A stretch of 64,000 nt of DNA from Ailanthus altissimus (GCA_946807835.1 OX327712.1:18742001-18806000); one strand, 5' to 3'. Shown: positions 12,030 to 23,237, numbered from the stretch's first letter. Numbers and translations: made by a program. The notes: generated by a model not told the origin, from the letters alone.

Positions 12030-12774
12030 GATATTATCGTGAATACCTTTAAGGTATCGCCTAATTTCATTAATACCTACTAGTTTGAAAAATAGGCAGT
12101 AATGCTCAACCGTTAAATTTTTTTTGTTAAAATTAATTTTAAAAAAGGGTAATATCGTTATTTCAATACTGTTTAATCAAAACAACCATTATCTCATGTC
12201 CAAATACACTTATAAGTTATACCCTTATCTTTGTGTCCAAATACTTTAATCCTTGTATCCAAACACATTTATTCCCATATTTAAACAATATTATCCTTAT
12301 ATCCAAACAATTAATTTAAAAACTTTAAACAATTAATTTTTTTTTTAAAAAAGAAATAAACAAAATAATAATAAAAATAAATAAACAAAAAAGTATAAAA
12401 AAGTGGTTCAAGCGGCCTAGTTGTCACGAAACCAACGACCATTATGGCCGCTTGAACCAGCGACCAAATGGCTGTTGGCAATCAATCTTTATTTATTAAT
12501 TATTATTATTTTTATAATTTTAAAAGAAATAAAAAATAAAATAAAAATATTATTAATTTATTATTAAAAAGTTACAATTTTTATGAGAAACGGTGCTATA
12601 TAAGGGTAGAATGATCATTTTATTATTTTTTATGTTTAAAAGGGTAATTTAGTTATTTCATAAAATTCTGTTAATTCTAACGAAATATTCTCTAATAATT
12701 GGGTATTATTATCTATTTCTCAAACTAATAGACACTATTGAAATTAATACTTTAAAGATATTCGTGATAATATC
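12030..12774. mobile_element. Mutator-type MITE (long terminal inverted repeats)
   Basis: The left end (GATATTATCGTGAATACCTT from 12030) and the right end read in reverse (GATATTATCACGAATATCTT from 12774) match with few differences. The match continues for over 100 bases, through AGTTTGAAAAATAG versus AGTTTGAGAAATAG. The roughly 745-bp element has no coding capacity and an AT-rich centre. Near its middle lies a perfect 13-bp inverted repeat (GGTTCAAGCGGCC at 12405-12417, GGCCGCTTGAACC at 12446-12458). The long inverted repeats fit a nonautonomous Mutator-like or fold-back element. I could not fix a target duplication. Confidence 0.7.
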
Positions 12775-13129
12775 ACATTAAAATTTTATATTACTATTTA
12801 AGTTTTTAATGATATGTCATAATATTTGCCCAAAAACTCAACGTGAACCAAACACAAAACACAAAACACAAAAAGTGAAAGAATAAACAAAAAATGTAGG
12901 TGCTAGAAATTGAATTAGGGAACTACAACAAGGAAGATGCTAAGTGCAGCAGTGGTGCCACCAGGTCAAATGGCTCATGGTGATAGAAATTTGAGAAAAG
13001 AAAATTATAAAGGACAGAGGCCAAGACCACAATCACCATAACATAGCTGCTACTGTCATTCAATGTCACCACTCCAATCATTGCTCACAGTCGTTGAACT
13101 TGCCGATCAACTCAATAACTTTCAGTGAC
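12775..13129. other. Noncoding stretch, nothing recognised
   Basis: AT-rich spacer between the MITE and the minisatellite-like array; no gene or repeat partner seen. Confidence 0.5.
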
Positions 13130-13904
13130 TTAAACCTAAACTATACTGCCACTTTCACTTAGCCTGACCATTTACACTTTTCTCAAGCCCGCACACAGGC
13201 TTTTACTGAACCCGATTACTTAAGCTCTTATCAAGGACCCCAAGCACTTAAACTCTCACCTAGCCCATTTACTTAAGCTCTCGCCAATGATCCCAAGCAT
13301 TTAAGCTCCCTTCAAGCACAACCACTTAAACTCTTACCGAGCTTGACCACTTAAGCACTCATAGAGGCTGTCTAAGTCCTCCCCAAGGCCCACCACGTAA
13401 GCTCTTTTTGCTCAATATTATTTATTATCAACATGTTTTCACTCATATTCTAATTATATACTCAGGACCTTCACCCTATACAAGGAGTAAGATGACAAGG
13501 CGATAATCGATATGAATTATAAGCTTGCTCAGGGTAAGGATGTAATTTATATAATTAACATGATACCCAGGCCCTCTCAAGATAGGGACAAATTTTTTAC
13601 AGTCAACATAGATCCCAAGCTCGTCCAACGTAAGGATGAAATTTCTACAAATAACATAATCTTAAGCTTGCTTAAGGTATGGATAAAATTTCTACAAATC
13701 AACATAAATCTTAAGCTTGCCCAAAGTAGGGGTGAAATTGCTACAATCGATATGAATCCTAAGCCCACCTAAGGCAATGATGAATTTTTTTAACAATTGA
13801 TATAGATCTGAGCCTGCCTAGGTAGGGATTGCATTTATGAAGACCTAAACTCGCCTAAATCAAGTATAATTTCAACTAAGTACTTGGGCTTTCCCATGGT
13901 AGAG
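13130..13904 (+). repeat. Degenerate minisatellite, left part
   Basis: Two kinds of imperfect tandem repeat. At 13150-13400 units of roughly 50 bp contain CACTTAAACTCT or ACTTAAGCTCT variants. At 13440-13860 units of about 60 bp contain ATAAATCTTAAGCTTGCCCA variants followed by a purine-rich AAGGATGAAATT-like part. The array continues beyond the retrotransposon at 23243-23640, so the element at 13910-23237 inserted into it. It may be the LTR or leader of an older element, but that is inference. Confidence 0.65.
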
Positions 13905-13909
13905 ATTAT
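13905..13909. other. Target site duplication, left copy (ATTAT)
   Basis: ATTAT directly before the TGTTGG start of the 5' LTR; the same five bases follow the 3' LTR at 23238-23242. Five-base duplications are typical of LTR retrotransposon integrase. Confidence 0.92.
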
Positions 13910-16098
13910 TGTTGGAGCTGGTGCTCACGTCCATTCCAATATTGTATGAATATTAATTGTTAATATTTATACAATAAACATTTCGAATAAAGATTGTTAA
14001 TATCATATTAATATGGTATAATGCTTGTAACATTAGAGACATTGTTTGATCTGAAAGAGTTCAGATCTGGTCTAAAGGAGTTTAGATCAGAACTAATAGT
14101 TAGCAAAGCTGAGAGTTATAAATGCTAAAAGTTAGCACTGTTAAGAGTTAGCAGGTTGTAAGAGTCAGCGAGGTCTAAAGAGTTAGAACCTTGTCTATAA
14201 TGGGACAAAGACCTGAGAGTATACTTGTAATGATATAGTTGCAAACAGTTGCAATAGGTGTTAAGAAATATCATTATGTAAGTATGTCTCAAAGATAATG
14301 TTCCTGATCTATAATCACTAATGCGGGTCTATCGGTGATTCACTATATATAGATTAGTGTATGTCTATATCTGACTGGTTCAGATGGTTGTTCTTAGCTG
14401 ACCATGAGCTTAGAGCTTGTATAGGCATGCGGGTATCCAGTCAGGACTGGATACTGAACAGACTTACGAGGACCCCAATAGATATCCTATGACACCGTCA
14501 AAGGAAGGTCCTCTCGAGTTGAGTAGTATTCGTGGTCCTTTGACCTGAGCGCCACGGTGGTCTTGTGAGTGATCCATCATGCTTTGGTTCCACATATGTC
14601 AGAGACCTTTCATGGTCTGACCGCTATGTGTCGCTGGGTATGGTCCGATGCTCATGGAGTCCGGTGTGCGTAGATACGGGATCCGTCAGCTTACGTAGGT
14701 AAGTTGTATATCCGATGCTCCGAGATTGTATTTAATAAAGTCTTGTGGCCACAAGCATAAACCCGGGAAAAGAGTTTCCCATAGGGTTAAACAATATAGC
14801 AAAAGTGTTTGCGTATATTGTTTATCGGGATACGAATCTGGAGATAAGTTTATGGATGAGCAAATGGGGATTTGACGGTGCTGATCTATATCCCCGCACA
14901 TCTAGGATATAAATGATGGAAGGATTATACGTATACGTTATGACCTCAACTTGTATGGTCTGACACGCTGATTTGTAATATTCGTAACGTGTGCGTGGGG
15001 CATCGATTACGGATTAATGGAACAGTTCCATTTGACAGATCGGGTGTAGACCTAGTGAGTCCCAATATGAAATGTACTCTTTGAGCACTTGGGCAGTGTA
15101 CCGTATTGAATTGTTCAATACAGTATAATTCAGCAATTACTAAGGTTACGTTAACTAAAGTATGTGGTTAAATTGGTGGGACCCACTTTAGGTTAACTTG
15201 GTAACCGAGTAAGGATATAATAGTAATTTCACTTTATGATTATTTAATTGTTAAATAATTAAAATAAATATTTATTTATTTAATTGTTAAATAAATTAAT
15301 TTAACATAACTAAGGTTAAAAGTTAACCAAGTGGTTAAGTTAAGTTAACCTTACTTAAAGGTTAAGTAAAGGTTAACCTAACCATGGTTAAGTTAGTTAA
15401 CTATGGTTAAATTAATTAAATATTTATTAACTTAAAGGTTAAGTTAAAATAATCTAACTAAGGTTAAATGTTAACTAAGGTTAGGTTAAGCCAAATGAAA
15501 TGCAAATGAAATTCAAATTAGTTTGGAATTAATTCATTTGTATATAAAGTGAAATGAAATTGAAAATAAAAATTGATTTAGTTTTTTTTTAGGTTTTGCA
15601 TTTTGGGAGCCAATTCAATTTGAGAAATTGAAATTGTTTGTTTTGTGTTTTAAGTGTTAGAACAACAAAACAAATTGAATTAATGGTTACTAAATGTAAT
15701 AACTAAAAACAAGATTTGTTTTATTTATTCAAGAGTTGAATAAAAGGAAAAACAAATTTAATTAAGTTAAATGGTTTAACTTTGAAAAATGTTTAAGTGT
15801 TAAACACAAAAGCTGGATTAAGATGCTGCCATTCTAGACAATCAAACCCACCCTTGTTGATTGCTAGAATTGATCAAAGATTCATTTCATGGTGGACTTC
15901 AAAGAAAATTAATCCAAAGGCTTCATTGGTGATTTCTCAATCTCGAATTTCAATTAAATAAAATGTTATTTTCTGTGTTCATTGTATTCAATCTTCCGCT
16001 GTGCACATGTATGTATGAGATATGTATATTGTTTGTATGATGAACACCAACCCACATGCAAAGAACCCTAAGTAAATAACGCCCCCCATAACCCAACA
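13910..16098 (+). repeat. 5' LTR of the young element
   Basis: 2,189 bp, starting TGTTGGAGC and ending CCCAACA (inverted TGTTGG/CCAACA ends). It includes a stretch at about 15130-15490 dense in GTTAA, TTAAC and AAGGTTAA units on both strands. A minus-strand open segment at 14901-14686 recurs identically in the other LTR only because the LTRs are identical; it has no recognisable product. Confidence 0.95.
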
Positions 16099-16100
16099 AT

Positions 16101-16112
16101 TGGTATCAGAGC
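16101..16112 (+). promoter_or_regulatory. Primer binding site (initiator tRNA-Met)
   Basis: TGGTATCAGAGC begins two bases after the LTR end, the standard plant initiator tRNA-Met site. Confidence 0.93.
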
Positions 16113-16225
16113 AATTTGTGTTGTTATGGGTGATTTTTTAGTGTTAGCTAAGTGTTGGCTAAGTTGTATGACAAGTTCCGGAGCTGTTGGGATGCATTTT
16201 AAGTGTTAAAAATGCAAACCAGTGA

Positions 16226-16519
16226 AAAACAGCACCTGGAACGCTGCAGCGCTAAGGTCCAGCGCGGCAGCGTTCATATGAACGCTGGAGCGCGGGGTGT
16301 ATGACGCCCCAGCGCTGGATTAGCGCAGGGGCGCTGGGTGTCTGGCGCCCTAGCGCGGGAAGCACTGCTTCCAGCGCCCCAGCGCTGGTAAGACAGCGCC
16401 GCAGCGTTGAGGCTTGTGAAGCCCTAGCGCGGCAGCGCTATGAGACAGCGCCGCAGCGCTGAGGCTTGTGAAGCCCTAGCGCGGCAGCGCTACAAGACCA
16501 GCGCCGCAGCGTTCTTACA
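16226..16519 (+). repeat. GC-rich AGCGC repeat block in the leader
   Basis: About 290 bp of GC-rich DNA in an otherwise AT-rich element, made of short variants of AGCGCNGCAGCGCT. Six copies of the palindrome AGCGCT are visible. The 3' half has a 52-bp tandem period (AGCGCCGCAGCG at about 16396, 16448 and 16500), each unit carrying CCTAGCGCGGCAGCGCT. CpG is very dense and many arms are mutually complementary, so strong RNA stem-loops are expected just downstream of the PBS. Function is unknown: packaging or dimerisation signal, or a DNA-methylation target, are possibilities only. Confidence 0.9.
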
Positions 16520-16521
16520 CT

Positions 16522-16547
16522 AAAAAAAAAAAAAAAAAAAAAAAAAA
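16522..16547 (+). repeat. Poly(A) tract, 26 A
   Basis: An uninterrupted run of 26 A directly after the GC-rich block in the leader. Confidence 0.95.
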
Positions 16548-16877
16548 GGGTAAAATCTTTTTATTTTTCTGCATGTGGGGGTTTATGAGATGTAATGATA
16601 AGGGTTATTAGTTTACATGATAAACCAAGAAAATAATATTTTTATTATTTTATTTATTTTTGTAACCACAATGGGGGCCCCACTGGTGGGGGTTAGTTGT
16701 GCTTGTACAGAAATGAATAATTGATTGAGAATAACCTCTCATGTGATGAGCGCATATAATATGAAAGCCTGTAATTAAAATCTCTCTTAATTAGATTGAA
16801 ATTTATTATATTATGTGATAATATTTTAAATGGTCCGTCTTGTCAATACGGTGTGAGATGGGTCACTATGGTCTTTC

Positions 16878-17172
16878 CCAATATTGCTTTAGCGTGAGGG
16901 ATTTGGTCGGTGTGACTTGGTCTAATGCCGGTAAAACATAAGATGAATCAAATATATGCGAACATATTATCCAATATTGCTTTAGCGTGAGGATAGTGTC
17001 AGTAACATATATTTGAGCATTGATGAGTTAATCTGAAATACAGTTACCCAATATTGCTTTAGCGTGAGGGTAATGTGTATTTAGGATCAGTAGTAAGAGT
17101 TGTATGAGATACAATTGACAAGAGTTGTCTACCTGTTGGATTTATAAAGGCCAATATTGCTTTAGCGTGAGG
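16878..17172 (+). repeat. Four spaced copies of a 22-bp motif
   Basis: The motif CC followed by AATATTGCTTTAGCGTGAGG occurs exactly at 16878-16899, 16971-16992, 17048-17069 and 17151-17172. Start-to-start distances are 93, 77 and 103 bases and the spacers are unrelated to each other. Exact conservation of the motif within non-conserved spacers suggests a recognition or structural element. I see no protein-coding explanation. Confidence 0.95.
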
Positions 17173-17376
17173 CTGGAGTAAAACCCCAATGGGATCCACT
17201 TCCCGCTGTATAGTTTAAAGGATTATACTATCTTATCCTGTTTGAGAGATTAAAAGGATTAAGTAAAGCAGTAGGAGGGCGTTTTTAGATTAAAAAATGT
17301 ATAACAGTTATACCCATGATCTAAAACGTAATTTATTAACAATAAGAAATGTTCTGCTACGCATCTCCTATTTTGT

Positions 17377-17453
17377 CTTATAGAGATAAGATGATTATCT
17401 TATAGAGATAAGATACTTGTCTTATAGAGATAAGATTTTCTTATAGAGATAAG
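17377..17453 (+). repeat. Four small hairpins CTTATAGAGATAAG
   Basis: The 14-base hairpin CTTAT-AGAG-ATAAG occurs at 17377-17390, 17399-17412, 17421-17434 and 17440-17453. Each has a perfect 5-bp stem and a four-base loop, separated by 6-8 bases. Confidence 0.92.
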
Positions 17454-18300
17454 ATGAGTACGAGCAATCCGTTACTAATCTTGAACAAATACCAATAACT
17501 ATAGGGTACTGAATAAAATATGTAAGACTTGCTTATGAATCTAAGAATAGTTCTAGATTCAATAATATTTGATATTACTAAACCACAGATAGAGAAAAGT
17601 CATAATGGAAAGTGTTTCCACTGTTATAAGGTTTGAAATAGTAAATGTTACTATTCATCGCACCTTCACTTAAGAAAGATTGACTCATTAGATATCTGTT
17701 TGACCAAAAATTAACATTTCATTAGCATTTGATGTTAACTCTGCAAGGGTATGAGATACCGCTTGTTATTATCATATCTGCAAGATGTTGCATGATTTGA
17801 GAAATGCTTGATTACTAAGAAATGAGAAGTTCAGCTTCACGTAGGTAATAGAGATTTCCTGAACGTGGTAGCCGTTAAGACTTCACAGTTACTTCTTATT
17901 TCTAGTAACAGCATTAATGTTGTATAATTACTATTACGTGCCAAACATTATTAGGTAAATCATATCACTCCCTGTAGTTGACAGAGAGGGTTATCATAAA
18001 AATACGGAAATAGTTCCTTGTGATAATGATAATGATTTACTAACTGAATGTCAGTTAATGAATGGCCGTTATATCTTATATACAATAGCAAATGTTATAA
18101 GTGTAGAGGTGAACAGAATATATAGTATTTCAGCAACTTAAATAATAATGAATAGTGGTATATATAAGATTAGATCATGTAGCCGTGAGACGACTATAAT
18201 AACTGGTTAAGGATGGTCAGATATTTGATCTGACTATAGTACATTGACTAGTTTATGAATTATGAATTCAAAAGAATATGACCGAATCTTTATGTAGGTG
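17454..18300 (+). pseudogene. Probable decayed gag/protease region of the young element
   Basis: Position between leader repeats and integrase traces implies gag and protease, but no frame is long enough for me to recognise a domain. This is inference from element layout only; the stretch from 16548 to 17453 holds the leader repeats and likewise shows no gene. Confidence 0.4.
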
Positions 18301-21030
18301 TAAGACGCCAAGCCACTGGTTTATTAGATCTGGTACATATAGATGTATTTAGTCCAATAAATCTTACTGTTATAAATGATTTCGATACTTCATTGTCTTT
18401 ATAGTGATTGTCACTATATGGACATGTGTTTCTAGGAAACGTAGGTCAGAATAATTTCGAAGTGTTCAAAATGTTCTGACAATGAAAGTAAAGAAACAAA
18501 CCCTTATGTATATTGAGTACTTGCGATTAGATCGAAGTAGTTTATACATAATCAGTAAATTCATAAATTATTTAAAGAGAATATGATTCTCTCTCAGCAT
18601 AGTCCTCCAAATACTCCTCAACATAAAGATGCTTAGGAAATGAGGAATCGGACTATATTAGATACAGTCTGATTGATATTGAGAATCGCTGATCTTCTAA
18701 AATATCTATGAGGTTATACTTTAGCATCTGCTACTCACTTATTAAATAATTCCATAATCATTCCTACTACTTTATATGAGATATAGACTAAATAGGAAAC
18801 GAGTCTTAAGTATGTTAAGACTTGGTGTTATTCTGTTTTCATAAGAGTTATGCAACAGAATAAACTTGTATCCAACGGTACAAGTATCGGTTCATTTAGT
18901 ATCCCAAGTGTATAATGGGATACCAATTCTATAATTCAAATGAACGAAATATGTTCGTTTCTCATAATGTCACATTTCTAGAGAAATAGTTTCTCATGAA
19001 TTGTGGAGATTATAGAAAGATTGAACTTGATGAAGTCAATCCAAAAATTAGATGAACCAACGATGGAGTTTTAATTTCAATGAGTGAAATACCTTTAACA
19101 CACTAAGTTCATAAGTCCAAAAGGATATCAAGGCCATCATTTAGGTATGATTGATACTTGAATGTACCCTTGATATTTTCTTAGTTGAAGAAATGGATCC
19201 TTTAACTTATGGAGAGACGATGTTTGACATCGATTCGGGAAAATAAAAAGATATCATAAAATTTGAAATTGACTCAACGCATGACAATTAAGTCTAGGAC
19301 TTAGTTGAGCTTCCTGTAGAAATTGTTTCTATCAGCAGTAAATCAGTTTACGCAGTGGAAGCAGTGTGGGCCCTATCTGAAGGAATGGTCCTTCATGGCC
19401 TGACTAATGTTGAAAGGTTACACTCAGAGATCTAGGATCAATAATGAGGAAACCTTTTTCATCAGTAACCATGCTAAAGTCAATTTAGATTTTGTTGATG
19501 ACAAGATACCATAAAATTCGAATTTGACTCTAAGTATGACAATTAAGTCTAGGACTTAGTTGTGCTTCCTATAGAAACTGTTTCTATCAGCAGTAAATCA
19601 GTTTATGCAAAGGAAGCAATGTGGGCCCTATCTGAAGGAATGGTCCTTCATGGCCTGACTGATGTTGAAAGGTTACACTCAGAGATCTAGGATCAATAAT
19701 GAGGAAACCTTTTTCATCAGTAAACATACCAAAGTCAATTTGGATTTTGTTGGTTATTGTTGTATATTATGATTATGGGACTGGCTAATGGATGTAAATA
19801 AGCTGTTCTGGGAAGTATATCTCCAACAAGAGATATGCAGAGAACAACTTGATGTTTTTGCATCCAAGCCTAACTTCTAGTATAATGTGCAAACTGAGGA
19901 AGTCCATTTATGGACTTAAGTAGATTTTTCCAAAGGTGGAATCTTTGTTTATATGATGAAATCAAAAAGTCTGGTTTTATCAGGAATAAAGAGGAAGCGT
20001 GTGTGTTCAGAAAGGGCAGTGAGAGTATAATTATCTTTTTAGTTCTCTAAAGTGGAAAGTATATACTCAATATTGGAAACGATGATTGGAGTATAGCAAG
20101 TAAATCAGATAAGTGTTATCTGTGTAAAGAACTTCTTCATAAAAGATTTGAGAGAGACTTCCTATATACTAGGTATAAAGCTTTATGGAGATATAGCTAG
20201 GAAGATAATAAGACTCGCTCAAACTTCGTATATAGAATAAGTCCACGAAAAGGTACAACTTCATTGACTGTAAGACAGTTAAAGTCCCTTTTAGAAGTGG
20301 CATTCATCTTTCTTAGAGGAAGTGTCCTCGGGAAGAAGATGAGAGAGTTAGAGTGTCTAACATCTCAGATGCATTAGCTAGAAATAGATTAATGCATACC
20401 GTCTAATGTACGAAATCTGGATTTAGATGGTTGTAAGTGTTACAAGCTGGTATCTGTTAAATCTAGATCATGACCATTAAATGGTTGTGAAACATATCAA
20501 TATATACTTGAGAAGTATATAGGATAAGTTTATAAAATATGAAGAAAGTTTCTTACAAAAGAAGGGATACACATTCAGACTTACGTCTGATCTGAATGGT
20601 AGAAAGTCTACATCTAGTTATGTGTTTCTCTTTATCAGTACCGGAGCTAGTTAAATTGAGTGTTAGTAAATGTCCACAGGTAATTCTGTCTTGGAGGTAG
20701 AATATGTTGCGGCTTGAGAAGTCAGCAAAGAAAGTACTATGGATATTCAAAATTAATTGCAGAGCTTTGAATAGTTCCAAGCTCAGTGGATCCTATCCCA
20801 CTATATTGCAAAATAACGGTAATTGCTCGAGCCGAGAAGCCATAAGGCACACCAGTATTCTAATCATGTGAACTCTGAAAATCACATAATTAGAAAGTTC
20901 TTGGCAACAAGAGTTGTAATAAAAATCTAGGGAACAATCCTTAGATGTAGCGAACCCCCCTAAGCCTAAACTCCTATAGTGTTTGAGAAACACGTGGAGT
21001 GTATTGATATGAGATACCAGTACGAATGGC
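18301..21030 (+). pseudogene. Decayed copia pol (integrase, reverse transcriptase, RNase H)
   Basis: Translating by eye, several copia pol stretches appear in order, broken by stops and shifts. Integrase start with GLLDLVHIDV near 18320 and a later integrase part with ATHLLN near 18735. A post-integrase stretch with FVSHNVTFLE near 18960. The reverse transcriptase entry stretch DPLTYGETMFDIDSGK near 19195. The palm region FLVL followed by a stop and SGKY near 20035-20075, where relatives have the YVDD catalytic motif. RNase H with RKSTSSYVFLF near 20600 and EPRSHKAH near 20835. Many Trp and other codons have become TAA or TAG. The reverse transcriptase active site is lost and no long frame survives, so the region cannot encode active enzyme despite the near-identical LTRs. 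Confidence 0.8.
19249..19758 (+). repeat. 255-bp tandem duplication inside pol
   Basis: Two head-to-tail copies offset by 255 bases (for example ATGACAATTA at 19281 and 19536, GGGCCCTATC at 19368 and 19623), with scattered differences. The unit contains the start of the reverse transcriptase stretch, so the duplication itself disrupts pol. Divergence between the units exceeds that between the LTRs, so the duplication predates this insertion. Confidence 0.93.
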
Positions 21031-21037
21031 ACTGAAG

Positions 21038-21049
21038 CAAGTGGGAGTT
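21038..21049 (+). promoter_or_regulatory. Polypurine tract
   Basis: Purine-rich CAAGTGGGAG directly before the 3' LTR; AAGTGGGAG is the usual copia plus-strand primer sequence. Confidence 0.85.
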
Positions 21050-23237
21050 TGTTGGAGCTGGTGCTCACGTCCATTCCAATATTGTATGAATATTAATTGT
21101 TAATATTTATACAATAAACATTTCGAATAAAGATTGTTAATATCATATTAATATGGTATAATGCTTGTAACATTAGAGACATTGTTTGATCTGAAAGAGT
21201 TCAGATCTGGTCTAAAGGAGTTTAGATCAGAACTAATAGTTAGCAAAGCTGAGAGTTATAAATGCTAAAAGTTAGCACTGTTAAGAGTTAGCAGGTTGTA
21301 AGAGTCAGCGAGGTCTAAAGAGTTAGAACCTTGTCTATAATGGGACAAAGACCTGAGAGTATACTTGTAATGATATAGTTGCAAACAGTTGCAATAGGTG
21401 TTAAGAAATATCATTATGTAAGTATGTCTCAAAGATAATGTTCCTGATCTATAATCACTAATGCGGGTCTATCGGTGATTCACTATATATAGATTAGTGT
21501 ATGTCTATATCTGACTGGTTCAGATGGTTGTTCTTAGCTGACCATGAGCTTAGAGCTTGTATAGGCATGCGGGTATCCAGTCAGGACTGGATACTGAACA
21601 GACTTACGAGGACCCCAATAGATATCCTATGACACCGTCAAAGGAAGGTCCTCTCGAGTTGAGTAGTATTCGTGGTCCTTTGACCTGAGCGCCACGGTGG
21701 TCTTGTGAGTGATCCATCATGCTTTGGTTCCACATATGTCAGAGACCTTTCATGGTCTGACCGCTATGTGTCGCTGGGTATGGTCCGATGCTCATGGAGT
21801 CCGGTGTGCGTAGATACGGGATCCGTCAGCTTACGTAGGTAAGTTGTATATCCGATGCTCCGAGATTGTATTTAATAAAGTCTTGTGGCCACAAGCATAA
21901 ACCCGGGAAAAGAGTTTCCCATAGGGTTAAACAATATAGCAAAAGTGTTTGCGTATATTGTTTATCGGGATACGAATCTGGAGATAAGTTTATGGATGAG
22001 CAAATGGGGATTTGACGGTGCTGATCTATATCCCCGCACATCTAGGATATAAATGATGGAAGGATTATACGTATACGTTATGACCTCAACTTGTATGGTC
22101 TGACACGCTGATTTGTAATATTCGTAACGTGTGCGTGGGGCATCGATTACGGATTAATGGAACAGTTCCATTTGACAGATCGGGTGTAGACCTAGTGAGT
22201 CCCAATATGAAATGTACTCTTTGAGCACTTGGGCAGTGTACCGTATTGAATTGTTCAATACAGTATAATTCAGCAATTACTAAGGTTACGTTAACTAAAG
22301 TATGTGGTTAAATTGGTGGGACCCACTTTAGGTTAACTTGGTAACCGAGTAAGGATATAATAGTAATTTCACTTTATGATTATTTAATTGTTAAATAATT
22401 AAAATAAATATTTATTTATTTAATTGTTAAATAAATTAATTTAACATAACTAAGGTTAAAAGTTAACCAAGTGGTTAAGTTAAGTTAACCTTACTTAAAG
22501 GTTAAGTAAAGGTTAACCTAACCATGGTTAAGTTAGTTAACTATGGTTAAATTAATTAAATATTTATTAACTTAAAGGTTAAGTTAAAATAATCTAACTA
22601 AGGTTAAATGTTAACTAAGGTTAGGTTAAGCCAAATGAAATGCAAATGAAATTCAAATTAGTTTGGAATTAATTCATTTGTATATAAAGTGAAATGAAAT
22701 TGAAAATAAAAATTGATTTAGTTTTTTTTAGGTTTTGCATTTTGGGAGCCAATTCAATTTGAGAAATTGAAATTGTTTGTTTTGTGTTTTAAGTGTTAGA
22801 ACAACAAAACAAATTGAATTAATGGTTACTAAATGTAATAACTAAAAACAAGATTTGTTTTATTTATTCAAGAGTTGAATAAAAGGAAAAACAAATTTAA
22901 TTAAGTTAAATGGTTTAACTTTGAAAAATGTTTAAGTGTTAAACACAAAAGCTGGATTAAGATGCTGCCATTCTAGACAATCAAACCCACCCTTGTTGAT
23001 TGCTAGAATTGATCAAAGATTCATTTCATGGTGGACTTCAAAGAAAATTAATCCAAAGGCTTCATTGGTGATTTCTCAATCTCGAATTTCAATTAAATAA
23101 AATGTTATTTTCTGTGTTCATTGTATTCAATCTTCCGCTGTGCACATGTATGTATGAGATATGTATATTGTTTGTATGATGAACACCAACCCACATGCAA
23201 AGAACCCTAAGTAAATAACGCCCCCCATAACCCAACA
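21050..23237 (+). repeat. 3' LTR of the young element
   Basis: 2,188 bp, identical by eye to 13910-16098 except for one fewer T in the run at 22722-22729. Confidence 0.95.

Larger units (their letters stand above)
13910..23237 (+). mobile_element. Young complete LTR retrotransposon (copia type, nonautonomous)
   Basis: A 9,328-bp element: 5' LTR 13910-16098, PBS 16101-16112, leader and decayed gag/pol 16113-21037, polypurine tract, 3' LTR 21050-23237, flanked by ATTAT on both sides. By eye the LTRs differ only in a T-run (nine T at 15582-15590, eight at 22722-22729), so the insertion is very recent. The order of pol traces (integrase, then reverse transcriptase, then RNase H) is that of Ty1/copia. 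The coding region has many in-frame stops and a destroyed reverse transcriptase active site, so the element cannot supply its own enzymes and was probably copied by proteins of a relative. Two solo LTRs (26997-29369 and 37813-40075) and an LTR fragment (42639 to about 43950) belong to the same LTR family. Confidence 0.95.

Noticed and set aside
14686..14901. Identical 71-residue minus-strand frames at 14686-14901 and 21826-22041
   Set aside because: They are identical only because they lie in the two LTRs; no similarity to a known protein is apparent.
15130..15490. Telomere-like repeat
   Set aside because: The words AAGGTTAA and GTTAAC are not the plant telomere unit TTTAGGG and are irregular.
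16878..17172. CRISPR-like array of spaced identical repeats
   Set aside because: Plant nuclear context inside a retrotransposon, spacers of unequal length (55-81 bases), no associated genes.
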